NCBI GenBank assembly: GCA_001781095.1 | Contig: MFKU01000014.1 | Location: 1 to 59,528 of the forward strand | Source of the DNA: Candidatus Kaiserbacteria bacterium RIFCSPHIGHO2_01_FULL_53_31 | Lineage (GTDB): Bacteria; Patescibacteriota; Minisyncoccia; Phycocordibacterales; Phycocordibacteraceae | Direction of reading: 5' to 3' | DNA: 59,528 bases | Shown: positions 18,721 to 28,205 of the stretch, one piece after another | Layout of the letters: each line of letters starts with the position of its first letter | Numbering within the stretch: position 1 is the stretch's first letter | Notes under the pieces: generated by a model | Told to the model about the DNA's origin: nothing | Database searches by the model: none | What the model saw: the letters and a program-made list of their open reading frames with translations, nothing else | Program-made: the position numbers and the translations under genes

Positions 18721-19473
18721 GTGATAAAGATTTTCTTCTACTCGGTTTTCTATAATCCTATCTACAATGCGCTTGTCGCGCTTGTCGCGCTTGTTCCGGG
18801 TTCGGACACGGGCATCGCCATTATATTGCTCACGATCATCATCCGGCTCATATTACTCCCCTTCTCGCTCTCCGCAGCACGCACCCAACGCGCGATGAAA
18901 TCACTCGAGCCGAAGATTAAAGAGCTGAAGGACAAACACAAAGGCGACAAAGAAAAAGAAGCGGTAGAGACACTCGCGCTCTATCGTGAGGCGCGCGTCA
19001 ATCCATTCGCAAGCATTTTAACCGTTTTTATTCAGCTTCCGGTGCTTCTCGCACTCTATTTCGTCTTTCTCTACGAGCCGTTTTCAACCATAAATACGGC
19101 GCGATTATATGCCTTTACACCTATCCCGGGCGCTATTTCACTCCAATTTCTCGGCCTGATTTCCCTCACTGCTAAGAGTATGATTCTCGCGATATTCGCG
19201 GGGCTCACACAGTTCCTCCAAGCCCACCTCGCTCTCTCAGGCAGCTTGAAGTCCGCGGACGGTACCAGCGTGCAAGGAGACTTCCAGAAAGTAATGAACC
19301 TCCAGCTAAAGTACGTATTCCCCTTCATCATCGCGACCATTTCATACACCACATCTGGCGCGATAGCGCTCTATTTCATCACCACCAATCTCGCAGGATC
19401 GCTCCAGGAATGGTATGTCCGCCGCACGATCGCGACACAGGAAACCGCAGTCGAGGTTCTTATAGAAGGTTAG
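18721..19473 (+). CDS. yidC: Membrane protein insertase YidC
   Basis: GIAIILLTIIIRLILLPFSLSAARTQRAMKSLEPKIKELK; follows rnpA; GTG start. Confidence 0.92.
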   Translation: MIKIFFYSVFYNPIYNALVALVALVPGSDTGIAIILLTIIIRLILLPFSLSAARTQRAMKSLEPKIKELKDKHKGDKEKEAVETLALYREARVNPFASILTVFIQLPVLLALYFVFLYEPFSTINTARLYAFTPIPGAISLQFLGLISLTAKSMILAIFAGLTQFLQAHLALSGSLKSADGTSVQGDFQKVMNLQLKYVFPFIIATISYTTSGAIALYFITTNLAGSLQEWYVRRTIATQETAVEVLIEG

Positions 19474-20663
19474 AGTTGATAGACCCAGAGGGAACCGTCG
19501 GTTTTATTGATAAACGCGAGTGTGGTGTTCGCGGAATCGAGAGCGAGTGCCTGCGCATCGAGCGATACCTTGGCTTCTTTAGAAAAATCGAGTACGAGCT
19601 GCGCGTACCGGCCGGCTACATCTATTTTCCAGATACGATCAGAGAATTGCACGGCACCCTGGTACCAATCGTCCGGGTATACATAGTTGGCTGACGGATT
19701 TGCAGGAACGCCGCAGTACACGCCTGAATCATCAACCGCCCAGACACACTTGTCGGCGATCGTGGCGACCGGGAGAGGGAGCGTTTCGCGCGTTGTCGTA
19801 TTGACTAGCTCCATCTGCATCTCGTTACTGCGCGTATAACTCACGAGCACCCACTTCCCCGAAGGGCTTGCGAGGGCGACAAGGCCGTTATGAGGACCAA
19901 CAATATGGGAGAAGAGTCCCACCGCGTCGACTAGAAATGCATCACCACCGAGCGTCGCCGATGGTCTGGTGAACGCGAGGTAGCGCTCCTTTCCTGCAAA
20001 CGAAGCGCGCAAAGATGAGAGCGGCGTAGTAAATAAAGCTTTTGTATTGGTACCATCGGGGCGCTCGATCGATGCGGCAGAGCCGTTCACGCCCGAGGCG
20101 AGCATGAGGACACTCGTGGAAGCAACAGCGATATCGGAAAGATTTTGCGGCAAGAAAAAGCCGGACGCGCCGTTTGCGGGAAGTGCATAGGTGTTCGCCG
20201 TAGAGAAGTCAGCACCTGAGAGATAGCGGACGAACGCTATACTTGCGTCGGGCAGCCATGATGCGGTCTCGATACCCGGGACCGTACGATTACTCGTACG
20301 AGTGATCGTTCGAGCGTGCGTGAGATAGCGGAAGATGTTACCACTCTGACGCTCGATGTAGTTGACCGCAACGTCCGAGGAAGAACTCGCGTTTGTTGCA
20401 GGTACGTCCACAACGACCAGCCCCCGCGCGACGGGGCCGGTGCTTATTCTCACCAGGCGCTGAGTTACAAGCGAGGCCGTTATGATGGGAGTCGTAGTCG
20501 CGTCGTCACCAACCCGTGCAGTCTGTCCGGCCGCGGGCAATGAAGACCCGTTCTTGGGCGCGACAATGATACTAGCGGTGTTGGCGAAGAAATAGAAATA
20601 GACCGCCACGCCGATCCCGAGGATGACAACCAGACTCGCGAGAATAATAAGTGCGCGTCGCAT
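19470..20663 (-). CDS. Hypothetical membrane-anchored (propeller-like) protein
   Basis: N-terminal TM MRRALIILASLVVILGIGVAVYFYFF; repetitive beta-rich body. Confidence 0.55.
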   Translation of the reverse strand: MRRALIILASLVVILGIGVAVYFYFFANTASIIVAPKNGSSLPAAGQTARVGDDATTTPIITASLVTQRLVRISTGPVARGLVVVDVPATNASSSSDVAVNYIERQSGNIFRYLTHARTITRTSNRTVPGIETASWLPDASIAFVRYLSGADFSTANTYALPANGASGFFLPQNLSDIAVASTSVLMLASGVNGSAASIERPDGTNTKALFTTPLSSLRASFAGKERYLAFTRPSATLGGDAFLVDAVGLFSHIVGPHNGLVALASPSGKWVLVSYTRSNEMQMELVNTTTRETLPLPVATIADKCVWAVDDSGVYCGVPANPSANYVYPDDWYQGAVQFSDRIWKIDVAGRYAQLVLDFSKEAKVSLDAQALALDSANTTLAFINKTDGSLWVYQL

Positions 20664-20668
20664 AATAG

Positions 20669-21751
20669 TTAAGATGAACTCATGCTGCACGTTAACTCCT
20701 CGTTTGCGCATTTAAAACCATATTGGTTATCTGAGTCAACGATTGGAAGATTGGCATCGCCTGGGCAATCATATGCCGATCCAACCATGAACTTAACGAC
20801 CGTTCCGCCACCGACGGCGCAGGCCGCAGTAAACGAACTCTCAACGTTGGTATCGCGCGGTACGATCTTGCTACTCTTCTCATCATAACTAAGGCCGAGG
20901 TAATGAGTCGGGAAATAATATACGACCGTCACAGATTTTCCCTCACACGCAACCGGATATGTATCGAGACACTGTTTCGCATTCGGATCATAATTCCGAC
21001 AACCACTCTTAAACTGCAGTGTCCTCCGGCCCCCATTCTTACATGGGTAAGCCCGAGCTAGCTCTATGGTTGGGCATACAGCAGTTTCTAAATACTGATC
21101 ACTATGAACTGTTACGCAAGAGTTCGCAGGAGGGATGACATCTCTGTATGCATCTGGGTCTGTAGTTGATTGGGAAGTATTACCACCCGAGCTTCTGGAC
21201 GCCGTATCGAGCGGGGGAAGATTTAGAGACAGATTCAGAATACTTGGATTGATGACGGAGAAGACGATGACCGGAGAGAGGACGAGTACGAGGCCGAAGA
21301 TCGCCTGCACGATGTGCCCCTTGCTGTCAGTAATGGTGCTTATGCTGTCTTGATTGAGTGCAATCCGAATACCGGACCAGATAATCTGAATAATGGCGAG
21401 TATTGCGGCGAGTCCGATCAAGTATTTGTAAAGGTTATTGAAAAATATTGCGAGAGATTCCGAGTTCACAACGGCGGTCTGGCTGAAATCGGTGAGACCC
21501 GTGATCGGTGCTAGGGCCACAAAACCGCTCGGCCGTGATTGAATCAAAGAGACCTGCGACGAATCAGGAATACATGATTGGATGGTCGGATCGCATGAAG
21601 GAATGGTAGCTGGGGCTGGAGCTTGGGCGGGAGTTACCGCATCGGGGCACGATGTTCCTGGCTCACACTCGGCTTGCGCAGAGTGTACTCCGGCGAAAGC
21701 GGAAATTATTCCTACAAAAACAAACGTGGTAATGAGAAAGTAGTTGTTCAT
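20669..21751 (-). CDS. Secretion-cluster protein with signal peptide and VirB2/TrbC-like paired TM region
   Basis: FFNNLYKYLIGLAAILAIIQIIWSGIRIALNQDS...HIVQAIFGLVLVLSPVIVFSVINP. Confidence 0.55.
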   Translation of the reverse strand: MNNYFLITTFVFVGIISAFAGVHSAQAECEPGTSCPDAVTPAQAPAPATIPSCDPTIQSCIPDSSQVSLIQSRPSGFVALAPITGLTDFSQTAVVNSESLAIFFNNLYKYLIGLAAILAIIQIIWSGIRIALNQDSISTITDSKGHIVQAIFGLVLVLSPVIVFSVINPSILNLSLNLPPLDTASRSSGGNTSQSTTDPDAYRDVIPPANSCVTVHSDQYLETAVCPTIELARAYPCKNGGRRTLQFKSGCRNYDPNAKQCLDTYPVACEGKSVTVVYYFPTHYLGLSYDEKSSKIVPRDTNVESSFTAACAVGGGTVVKFMVGSAYDCPGDANLPIVDSDNQYGFKCANEELTCSMSSS

Positions 21752-22746
21752 AGGCCAAAGAATCCTTCGCCGGAGACTGCGCCGAAGGAGAGCGAGAGGT
21801 TCACCGTCGCGGTCGTCAGCTCGCCGGCCGAGGCGACGAGGGAGAGCGAGGCATTTCCCTTCCCCGAGCCGGTCGGCCGGAGCGTTATCATGCTTCCCGT
21901 CTGTGCGAGGGCGCCGTTTAGAAACCATTTGATGAGCGGCGCGCCCGCGCTGGCCGGGAAGGAGTATGCCGCACCGTAGAGCGAAGACTCCGCACTCGTA
22001 ATATCGTATGAATTAGAAATAGCGCGATCAAACATGACGCCGAGCAGAGGATCATTCCGGTAGATGCGCACAATGGGTTCCTCGGCGGTGAGCGAGAGCG
22101 ATGCACCGCTCGCAACACTGCCGTCCTGACTCTGCACGCTCACTGACACATCTCGATTGCGGTATTGCAGTGGTGACGCCATGATAATCGCGTCCCTACC
22201 GATACCCGAAGCGTTCGCGATCCTCGTGCCGTCAATGGTCCATTCGTATGACAATGTCGCGGGGTTAATTGCCTTGCCGTTCGCACCTGTCAACTGCGCG
22301 ACCGCGACAACTCGCACAGTCCCCTCGATTGGCACAAGCGGTTTGCCGGGGTAAAGCACCGGAGCCGAAGAGATTGGTTCAGCGATGATTGCGACATCCT
22401 GAGGACGGAGCGAGAGAGTTTTGGTGTAAGGAGTGCCGTCTGAGGTCATCGTAACCTTGACGGAGGTGAGTACACCGGGTGCATCAAGTGTGACCGCTGC
22501 CGGCTGTGCATTGCCTTTGTATATTTCTTTGCCGTCCACTACCACCGTCATGACCGCATTCGCCAAATTGACTGCGTTTGAGGTTGGATTGATTACTATT
22601 GTGCTATAGGGCCGCGGGTACTGTGGGCTAATCGAAAGAGTAAATGGATCGGTGGCATCCATCGATTGTGCAGACACGATAAGCGGCAACACAAACATCA
22701 CACCGGAAAAGAGTTTCAATGATAGTCCTAAAATGCGCGGAACCAT
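21748..22746 (-). CDS. Secreted hypothetical protein of the secretion-like cluster
   Basis: Signal peptide MVPRILGLSLKLFSGVMFVLPLIVSAQS; 4-nt overlap with next gene. Confidence 0.55.
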   Translation of the reverse strand: MVPRILGLSLKLFSGVMFVLPLIVSAQSMDATDPFTLSISPQYPRPYSTIVINPTSNAVNLANAVMTVVVDGKEIYKGNAQPAAVTLDAPGVLTSVKVTMTSDGTPYTKTLSLRPQDVAIIAEPISSAPVLYPGKPLVPIEGTVRVVAVAQLTGANGKAINPATLSYEWTIDGTRIANASGIGRDAIIMASPLQYRNRDVSVSVQSQDGSVASGASLSLTAEEPIVRIYRNDPLLGVMFDRAISNSYDITSAESSLYGAAYSFPASAGAPLIKWFLNGALAQTGSMITLRPTGSGKGNASLSLVASAGELTTATVNLSLSFGAVSGEGFFGL

Positions 22747-22776
22747 ACCGCTATAGTATATCGCTTCTTGCGACGA

Positions 22777-23526
22777 TTATGCCGCCTCGCGCATTCCTTC
22801 TGGGGAATCCTGTATTTCTCGCTCCTGTTCCAACCCCTCTTTTGCGATTTCAACTTCCTGCTCGTCCTCCATTTGGCGTTCAAATTGGGTTTCAGCCGCA
22901 TCGCGTTCTTGGCGCGCCCGCGTGAGATCTACAATTTTTTGATCGCGCTCCTCTCTCGCAATCACTTCCTGTTCTTTTTTCCATTGTTTTAGCTGTTTTT
23001 TCTCCACTGTAATCTGCGTGCGATACAACTTCCCTACCATGAAGGTGAGAGCCGGCAATGCACTCAAGAACGGGAGTTCACTTACGCCAAAACCAAGAAG
23101 AAACCAGAACACAGCACTCTCATTCGCCTTAAAAATGCGCGAGTTTTTCAGAATGAGAATAAGTCCAATCGTGAGCCAGCCGAGAATGCCGAGCGCCATC
23201 GCCATCACGGCTCCGAACATAATCAACGCTGGAGACAATACGGCACCCGCCTTGACGGCGACTGCTGAGCATATCGTGGCCACCGCCTTCGTTCCGAGCG
23301 CTCCCCCCGTGACGGCCGCGACAGTGTCACTCGCGCCATAGGTGCAGTATGCAGCGGCTAACGCCGGTCCGAAGAGCCAAAACATGCTAAAAAAACCACG
23401 GGTAAGATCGAAAATGACGCAGAAAACAAGAACGAACGACGCTTTTAGCCACGTCATCGTCTCTGGCGGCGGGCTTGCCCCTCCGACGCGGCCTCGCGCG
23501 GGGGGACTATTTTTGTTCGGAGACAT
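22777..23526 (-). CDS. Membrane protein with C-terminal coiled coil, secretion-like cluster
   Basis: Several TM segments followed by a charged EE/QE-rich helix. Confidence 0.55.
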   Translation of the reverse strand: MSPNKNSPPARGRVGGASPPPETMTWLKASFVLVFCVIFDLTRGFFSMFWLFGPALAAAYCTYGASDTVAAVTGGALGTKAVATICSAVAVKAGAVLSPALIMFGAVMAMALGILGWLTIGLILILKNSRIFKANESAVFWFLLGFGVSELPFLSALPALTFMVGKLYRTQITVEKKQLKQWKKEQEVIAREERDQKIVDLTRARQERDAAETQFERQMEDEQEVEIAKEGLEQEREIQDSPEGMREAA

Positions 23527-25324
23527 GGCGCTCCTTCTCTTGTTTGATCGCGAGCAGCTGTGAAGGGTCAGACGTGATGATTTGATCCTCGGTGTAGCTC
23601 GCGACGATCTTGATCGCCACATGTTTAAGCCCTGCGAAGAACAACCCCTCGCCTACCCCGGCCTCGAGCAGAAGGTATTTCTCTTCATCGGTGAGGTTGA
23701 ACGTTTGTTGGAGCACATCGATGGTCGTCGGCGACTGCTTGAGGAGTAATTGCATTGAAGAATTGGTGAGTATCGGCCGCCCGTAGGGACTCTTCAAGAA
23801 ATCCTCAACGTCCTGCGTGATGGTACAGACACCGAGGTAATATTTGCGCCCGCGCTTCGCGAGGGAGTAGAGGAATGAGGCGGTGTCCTCACTCTTCATC
23901 ATCCACCACGCCTCGTCGATGATAAGCAGTCGTTTTTTAATCTCATGGCGCACGGCATTCCAGATATAGTGGGTGACAATGTACATCGCAACGGGCTTCA
24001 GCTCATCCTCCATATCGCGCACCGAGAAGACGACAAACTGCTGCTTAATATCGATGTTCGTCGGCTGATTAAGGAATCCTGCCCATGTGCCGCGGGTATA
24101 TTTCGATAAACGCTGGACCAGAGACTCGCTCCCTTCCATGCCGGAGAGCACTTGTTCGAAGTCGGAGAGGAGCGGCGGCTCGGCACCCGTGAAGTCGGCG
24201 TCGCCCGTAATGTCTTTGAGCGCATAGGTCTCACTGATTGCGCGATCGACAATAGCGTCCTCCTCGGGCGAGAGACCGCCGAGCATAATGCGGAAGAGCC
24301 CGACCAGATTGATGATGTTGGAACGCAAAATATCTTTTGGATCCTCGTCTTCTCTAACCGGTGGGAGATCAAATGGATTAATGTGGTGCTCCGACGAGAG
24401 TGAAATGTGGAAAGAACGTCCGCCGGTCGCCTCGGCAAGCTGTTCGTATTCGCGCTCGGGATCGATGACGATAACATCAGTGCCGAACATGAGTGAACGC
24501 AGTATCTCGAGCTTCGTCTCGTAGCTCTTGCCGGAGCCGGATTTCGCGAAGATGACGGAATTGTAGTTCTCGAGCGAGAAGCGGTCGAAGAGAATGAGAG
24601 AGGAATTATGGCGATTGATGCCGTAGAGGATGCCGCGGTCGCTCGTGAGATCGAAGGAGACAAAGGGGAAAATCGAAGAGAGCGGGGCTGAATTCAATTT
24701 CGAATTGACGAGGAGTTCATCGGTGCCGAGCGGCAGGCACGAGCGGAATCCCTGCTCCTGCTGGAAGAGTGCCGGCTTGGTGTAGACCAATTTCGCGTCA
24801 AGAATGCCGCGGATAGCGCCCTCGGTCTTGTCAATCTCTTCTTTGGAATCACCATAGAGTGCGAGATAGAGACCGACATCAAACAGCTTCTCCTGCGCTT
24901 GCTGAAGATTGTCACGCAGACTCTCAAGGTCTTGGTACGCTGTGTCCAAGAGAGGATCGCGCACGAGTCCGCGCGATTCGCGCTCGTTTATCTGGCTCTG
25001 TACCTCGGCAACCTTCTTCTGAAAGCCGCGTAGAGCCTGCTCAGTCTCAATCGGATGGATGAAAAGAGAGACATCGAGCACATGGTCGAGATTAATAACG
25101 GGCGCGAACCAGCTGTCGGAAAGAAAGCGGGGATATGAAATCGTATAAAACGCGCGGACAAACTTCTCGCCGAGTTCGAGCTCGCGCGAGCCGATCTTAA
25201 GCGCGGTCGGCGCGATCGTGTCGACGAGATCGAGCGCTCCCCGCACATAAATATTTTTCGGCAAGACCGGTGTTACCGTGGGTGTCTCTTCTTTCTTGTG
25301 ATTAAGAAAATTGAGCAGGGACAT
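23507..25324 (-). CDS. virB4: VirB4/TraC-family ATPase
   Basis: NYNSVIFAKSGSGKSYETKLEILRS (Walker A), KKRLLIIDEAWWMM (Walker B), TITQDVEDFL. Confidence 0.9.
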   Translation of the reverse strand: MSLLNFLNHKKEETPTVTPVLPKNIYVRGALDLVDTIAPTALKIGSRELELGEKFVRAFYTISYPRFLSDSWFAPVINLDHVLDVSLFIHPIETEQALRGFQKKVAEVQSQINERESRGLVRDPLLDTAYQDLESLRDNLQQAQEKLFDVGLYLALYGDSKEEIDKTEGAIRGILDAKLVYTKPALFQQEQGFRSCLPLGTDELLVNSKLNSAPLSSIFPFVSFDLTSDRGILYGINRHNSSLILFDRFSLENYNSVIFAKSGSGKSYETKLEILRSLMFGTDVIVIDPEREYEQLAEATGGRSFHISLSSEHHINPFDLPPVREDEDPKDILRSNIINLVGLFRIMLGGLSPEEDAIVDRAISETYALKDITGDADFTGAEPPLLSDFEQVLSGMEGSESLVQRLSKYTRGTWAGFLNQPTNIDIKQQFVVFSVRDMEDELKPVAMYIVTHYIWNAVRHEIKKRLLIIDEAWWMMKSEDTASFLYSLAKRGRKYYLGVCTITQDVEDFLKSPYGRPILTNSSMQLLLKQSPTTIDVLQQTFNLTDEEKYLLLEAGVGEGLFFAGLKHVAIKIVASYTEDQIITSDPSQLLAIKQEKERHVSEQK

Positions 25325-25326
25325 AA

Positions 25327-25959
25327 TTAATTATCTAGCCTAATAGGATTCTCAAGTTCGCCCGGGTTGAAGGAGCGGTACAAGAGTTCGATAACTTCTT
25401 CAGTGCCGAGCGGGATCGCACGGACGCCCGTACCCGCGAGTCCCGATGCGACGAGCGTGAGTCGCTGTTCGAGTTGGGCGCGATCCTCCTCGAACGAAAT
25501 GTCAGTGGTGCTCTTCGCTCTCGGCGTCCCTCTCCGTAGGAAACTGACTGCGCTCGCGGCAGTAACGCGTGGTGCATAGGGCACGACGACATAGAATGAT
25601 TTCGTCATGATGTTCGCTTGGTCGGCGAAAGAACGGACGAATTCGACATACTCATGCAGTTGGATCTTCATGAGCTCAGTTTTCTGCACGGACGCCTTTT
25701 CTTCGAGGAGTGCGAGATAGGGACGCAGGTCCATCTTGCGCGAGTTCACAACAATCTGGATGGAAAAGTCGAGCGTGTTCAGAAAATTCTGGAAACCGAG
25801 AGTGATGGCGTGCTGCTCATCTGCTGACTTGAGTCCGAAATTGATAGAGGAACAAATGAGGATACCGCGGTAACTGCCGTCTTTCAAAACGACGATGCCA
25901 TTCCGAATCTCTTTAACCGGAACGAATTGTTGCGTCGCGCCTGCGGGTTTCGTCGCCAT
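25327..25959 (-). CDS. VirB4 N-terminal-domain-like protein, separate ORF
   Basis: FVPVKEIRNGIVVLKDGSYRGILICSSINFGLKSADEQ...FQNFLNTLDFSIQIVV; directly precedes the VirB4 ATPase. Confidence 0.6.
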   Translation of the reverse strand: MATKPAGATQQFVPVKEIRNGIVVLKDGSYRGILICSSINFGLKSADEQHAITLGFQNFLNTLDFSIQIVVNSRKMDLRPYLALLEEKASVQKTELMKIQLHEYVEFVRSFADQANIMTKSFYVVVPYAPRVTAASAVSFLRRGTPRAKSTTDISFEEDRAQLEQRLTLVASGLAGTGVRAIPLGTEEVIELLYRSFNPGELENPIRLDN

Positions 25960-25961
25960 AC

Positions 25962-26408
25962 TTAGGTTGTTTGTTGGTCGTCAACGGGCGGCTGCTGCTG
26001 CACATCGAGCGACCACGCGAGCTCGGAGAGCTTCCCGCGAGTGAGCTTGGGCGTCCCGAGCGGCTGCCGCGCGGCTTCTTCGGCGGCTGCCGCAGCGGCT
26101 GCCGCGGCACTCACCTCCCCCGCCTTCAACTCTTTGTGCTTCCAGAGGAAGAACTTCGCACCGGTGTAGTAGTTGAATCCGGCCTCGAGGAGCTCAATAA
26201 AAGGTTTCCCGTTTATTTTATAAAAAGCGAGTGCACCGCCGAGCGCCACGACCGGTACGGAAAGCACTATAGCGAAAACAAGCGGCAGATAGAACGCGAA
26301 CACGACACAGAGACCGACGGTGCCGGCGATGTAGATAAATTGTTTCAGCGTGAGTGGACCAATGATTTTGTCCTCAACTTCAATAAATTGCGGCACTTGG
26401 TATTCCAT
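25962..26408 (-). CDS. PrgI-family membrane protein
   Basis: MEYQVPQFIEVEDKIIGPLTLKQFIYIAG...VVALGGALAFYKINGKPF. Confidence 0.8.
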   Translation of the reverse strand: MEYQVPQFIEVEDKIIGPLTLKQFIYIAGTVGLCVVFAFYLPLVFAIVLSVPVVALGGALAFYKINGKPFIELLEAGFNYYTGAKFFLWKHKELKAGEVSAAAAAAAAAEEAARQPLGTPKLTRGKLSELAWSLDVQQQPPVDDQQTT

Positions 26409-26463
26409 CGCATACCATTATAGCAGTCGCGCGAAGCGCGAAATGAAGAAATCAAGTGGGATA

Positions 26464-26724
26464 TTACTCCCCGCTCCCCCTTATATCCTTGATTTGGATC
26501 GGGCTCTCGATGCCGGGGGACCACTTCGCGTCGATGGTTCCGAATTTCTTCTCGTATTCGTCGAGTTGGTGCGTGAGGCTCTGCACGACGCGCTTCATGT
26601 GTGGCGGCGTAAGTGCGTAGGCATTCGCCGTCTCTCCCACGTTCATAAGTAGCACAAAATTCTCCTGTGAATGCCCGGCGACAACGTTCTCGCAGAATTG
26701 TTTAGGTATTTTATTGAAGTCCAT
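26464..26724 (-). CDS. DUF3467-like small protein
   Basis: CENVVAGHSQENFVLLMNVGETANAYALTPPHMKRVVQSLTHQLDEYEKKFG. Confidence 0.65.
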   Translation of the reverse strand: MDFNKIPKQFCENVVAGHSQENFVLLMNVGETANAYALTPPHMKRVVQSLTHQLDEYEKKFGTIDAKWSPGIESPIQIKDIRGSGE

Positions 26725-26731
26725 AGCGGCA

Positions 26732-27373
26732 TTATATGCTTCCACCTGCGACGAGTCCAAAGAGCCAGAGAACGAGATTGAAGAAAGGTCCAGCGAGCAC
26801 CGCCGAGAACACAAACAGGAATATAAGCAGCGAGAACACGCCGGCGCCCCGAATCTGGTTCTCAAAGCGGCTTAAACTCGAGGATACATCCCACGGAAGC
26901 GCAGCGCGCAGCGTCGTAAATCCATCAAGTGGAGGAAAAGGGATGAGGTTGAAGAGGCCGAGGAACAGATTAACGAATGAAATTGTTGCAGCGATCGACA
27001 GTGCTGCGACGTTCAGACCGACAATTGACCCGAAGCGCACGACGAGGCCGAACAGAATCGAAAGAAGGATATTAGTTGCGCTTCCAGCGATAGCGACGAG
27101 TGCTTCACCCCATCGCTGATTCTTTAGGTTATATGGATTATACGGAACCGGCTTCGCCCAGCCGAAGAGCATTGGGGAACCGGTGAAGATAAGCAGCGCC
27201 GGAATGACGATCGAGCCCATAAGATCGATGTGTGGAATTGGATTCAGCGTCAATCTCCCTTGGAGGCGGGCGGTCGGATCGCCGAGAGAGTTCGCCGCAT
27301 AACCGTGCGCTACTTCGTGCGCAATAATCGAAAGAATAAGAACGACAAGGGCAAGAATAGCGTCAGTAGTCAT
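26732..27373 (-). CDS. Site-2 protease family (M50) peptidase
   Basis: IIAHEVAHGYAANSLGDPTA (HExxH); LFNLIPFPPLDG. Confidence 0.9.
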   Translation of the reverse strand: MTTDAILALVVLILSIIAHEVAHGYAANSLGDPTARLQGRLTLNPIPHIDLMGSIVIPALLIFTGSPMLFGWAKPVPYNPYNLKNQRWGEALVAIAGSATNILLSILFGLVVRFGSIVGLNVAALSIAATISFVNLFLGLFNLIPFPPLDGFTTLRAALPWDVSSSLSRFENQIRGAGVFSLLIFLFVFSAVLAGPFFNLVLWLFGLVAGGSI

Positions 27374-27414
27374 ATGGTTGCTCGTTTAGCATCTTATGGT
27401 ACCATGCGAGAACT

Positions 27415-27657
27415 ATGGCACGCGTATGCGAAATCACCGGCAAGAGCACGCAGATTGGCGGGCGGTACTCTAACCGCACCCGCGCGACGCAATTCAACCC
27501 GACCGGTAAGGTGCGCCGTAAGGCGAATCTCCAGCGGCGGCGCATCTACGTCGCTGAGCTCGGCAAAACCGTCATCGTGGACGTTTCAGTAAAAGGGCTT
27601 AAAACTATAAAGAAAAATGGCGCCTTCGCAGCGCTCAAGAAGGTTGGGGTGGTTTAA
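27415..27657 (+). CDS. rpmB: 50S ribosomal protein L28
   Basis: MARVCEITGKSTQIGGRYSNRTRATQFNPTGKVRRKANLQRRRIYV. Confidence 0.85.
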   Translation: MARVCEITGKSTQIGGRYSNRTRATQFNPTGKVRRKANLQRRRIYVAELGKTVIVDVSVKGLKTIKKNGAFAALKKVGVV

Positions 27658-28163
27658 TTTTCCTTCGTAATCGTTTTTCCGTCTGAAATATAGACGCCTT
27701 TGGGTGTGGATGTTGAGATCGTGAGTGCGGTCGCGCCGTAGGATAGTCTGACGACGGGCGACTTTGTGGTCGTCAGGACATCAATAGATACGGCACCTAG
27801 CGAGAGGCGTTTGCCGTAGGGAGACTTCTCCATGGCGGAGACATGATATCGGCCCATGACGGCTGGTAACCCGCCCACGAGATTTGCACTTCCACTGGTC
27901 AGTATTATTGCGTCGAGCCTGCGTTGCCACATAGGGAGTGCAGTGCCGAGTGCGCGTAAAATGCTCGCATCCGGCCCGGCATTAATAAGCACTGTTTTAC
28001 CATGTGGGGTGCGCACGAGTAGCGCGCTGCCCTTCCCCACGTCAAGCATGATGATCGAAAGGACTGGAGCGGCGAATATGTCTCGATATATAAAAATGTT
28101 CGCCACGATAATTCCGCACAATATGAAAATGAGATGCGGCGTCTTAGCTCGTGTGCGAATCAT
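27654..28163 (-). CDS. ComEC C-terminal-like metallo-beta-lactamase-fold protein, motif-degenerate
   Basis: LSIIMLDVGKGSALLVRTPHGKTVLINAGP...; HxHxDH region replaced by LTSGSANLVGG. Confidence 0.6.
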   Translation of the reverse strand: MIRTRAKTPHLIFILCGIIVANIFIYRDIFAAPVLSIIMLDVGKGSALLVRTPHGKTVLINAGPDASILRALGTALPMWQRRLDAIILTSGSANLVGGLPAVMGRYHVSAMEKSPYGKRLSLGAVSIDVLTTTKSPVVRLSYGATALTISTSTPKGVYISDGKTITKEN

Positions 28164-28205
28164 GAGTCGAGTATAGCGTCTCGGTTTATGGTATTTTTAT
28201 GCATA

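Noticed and set aside
18770-18800. Short 9-nt repeat cgcgcttgt in yidC
   Set aside because: Encodes ALVALVALV in a TM segment; low complexity, not a distinct element
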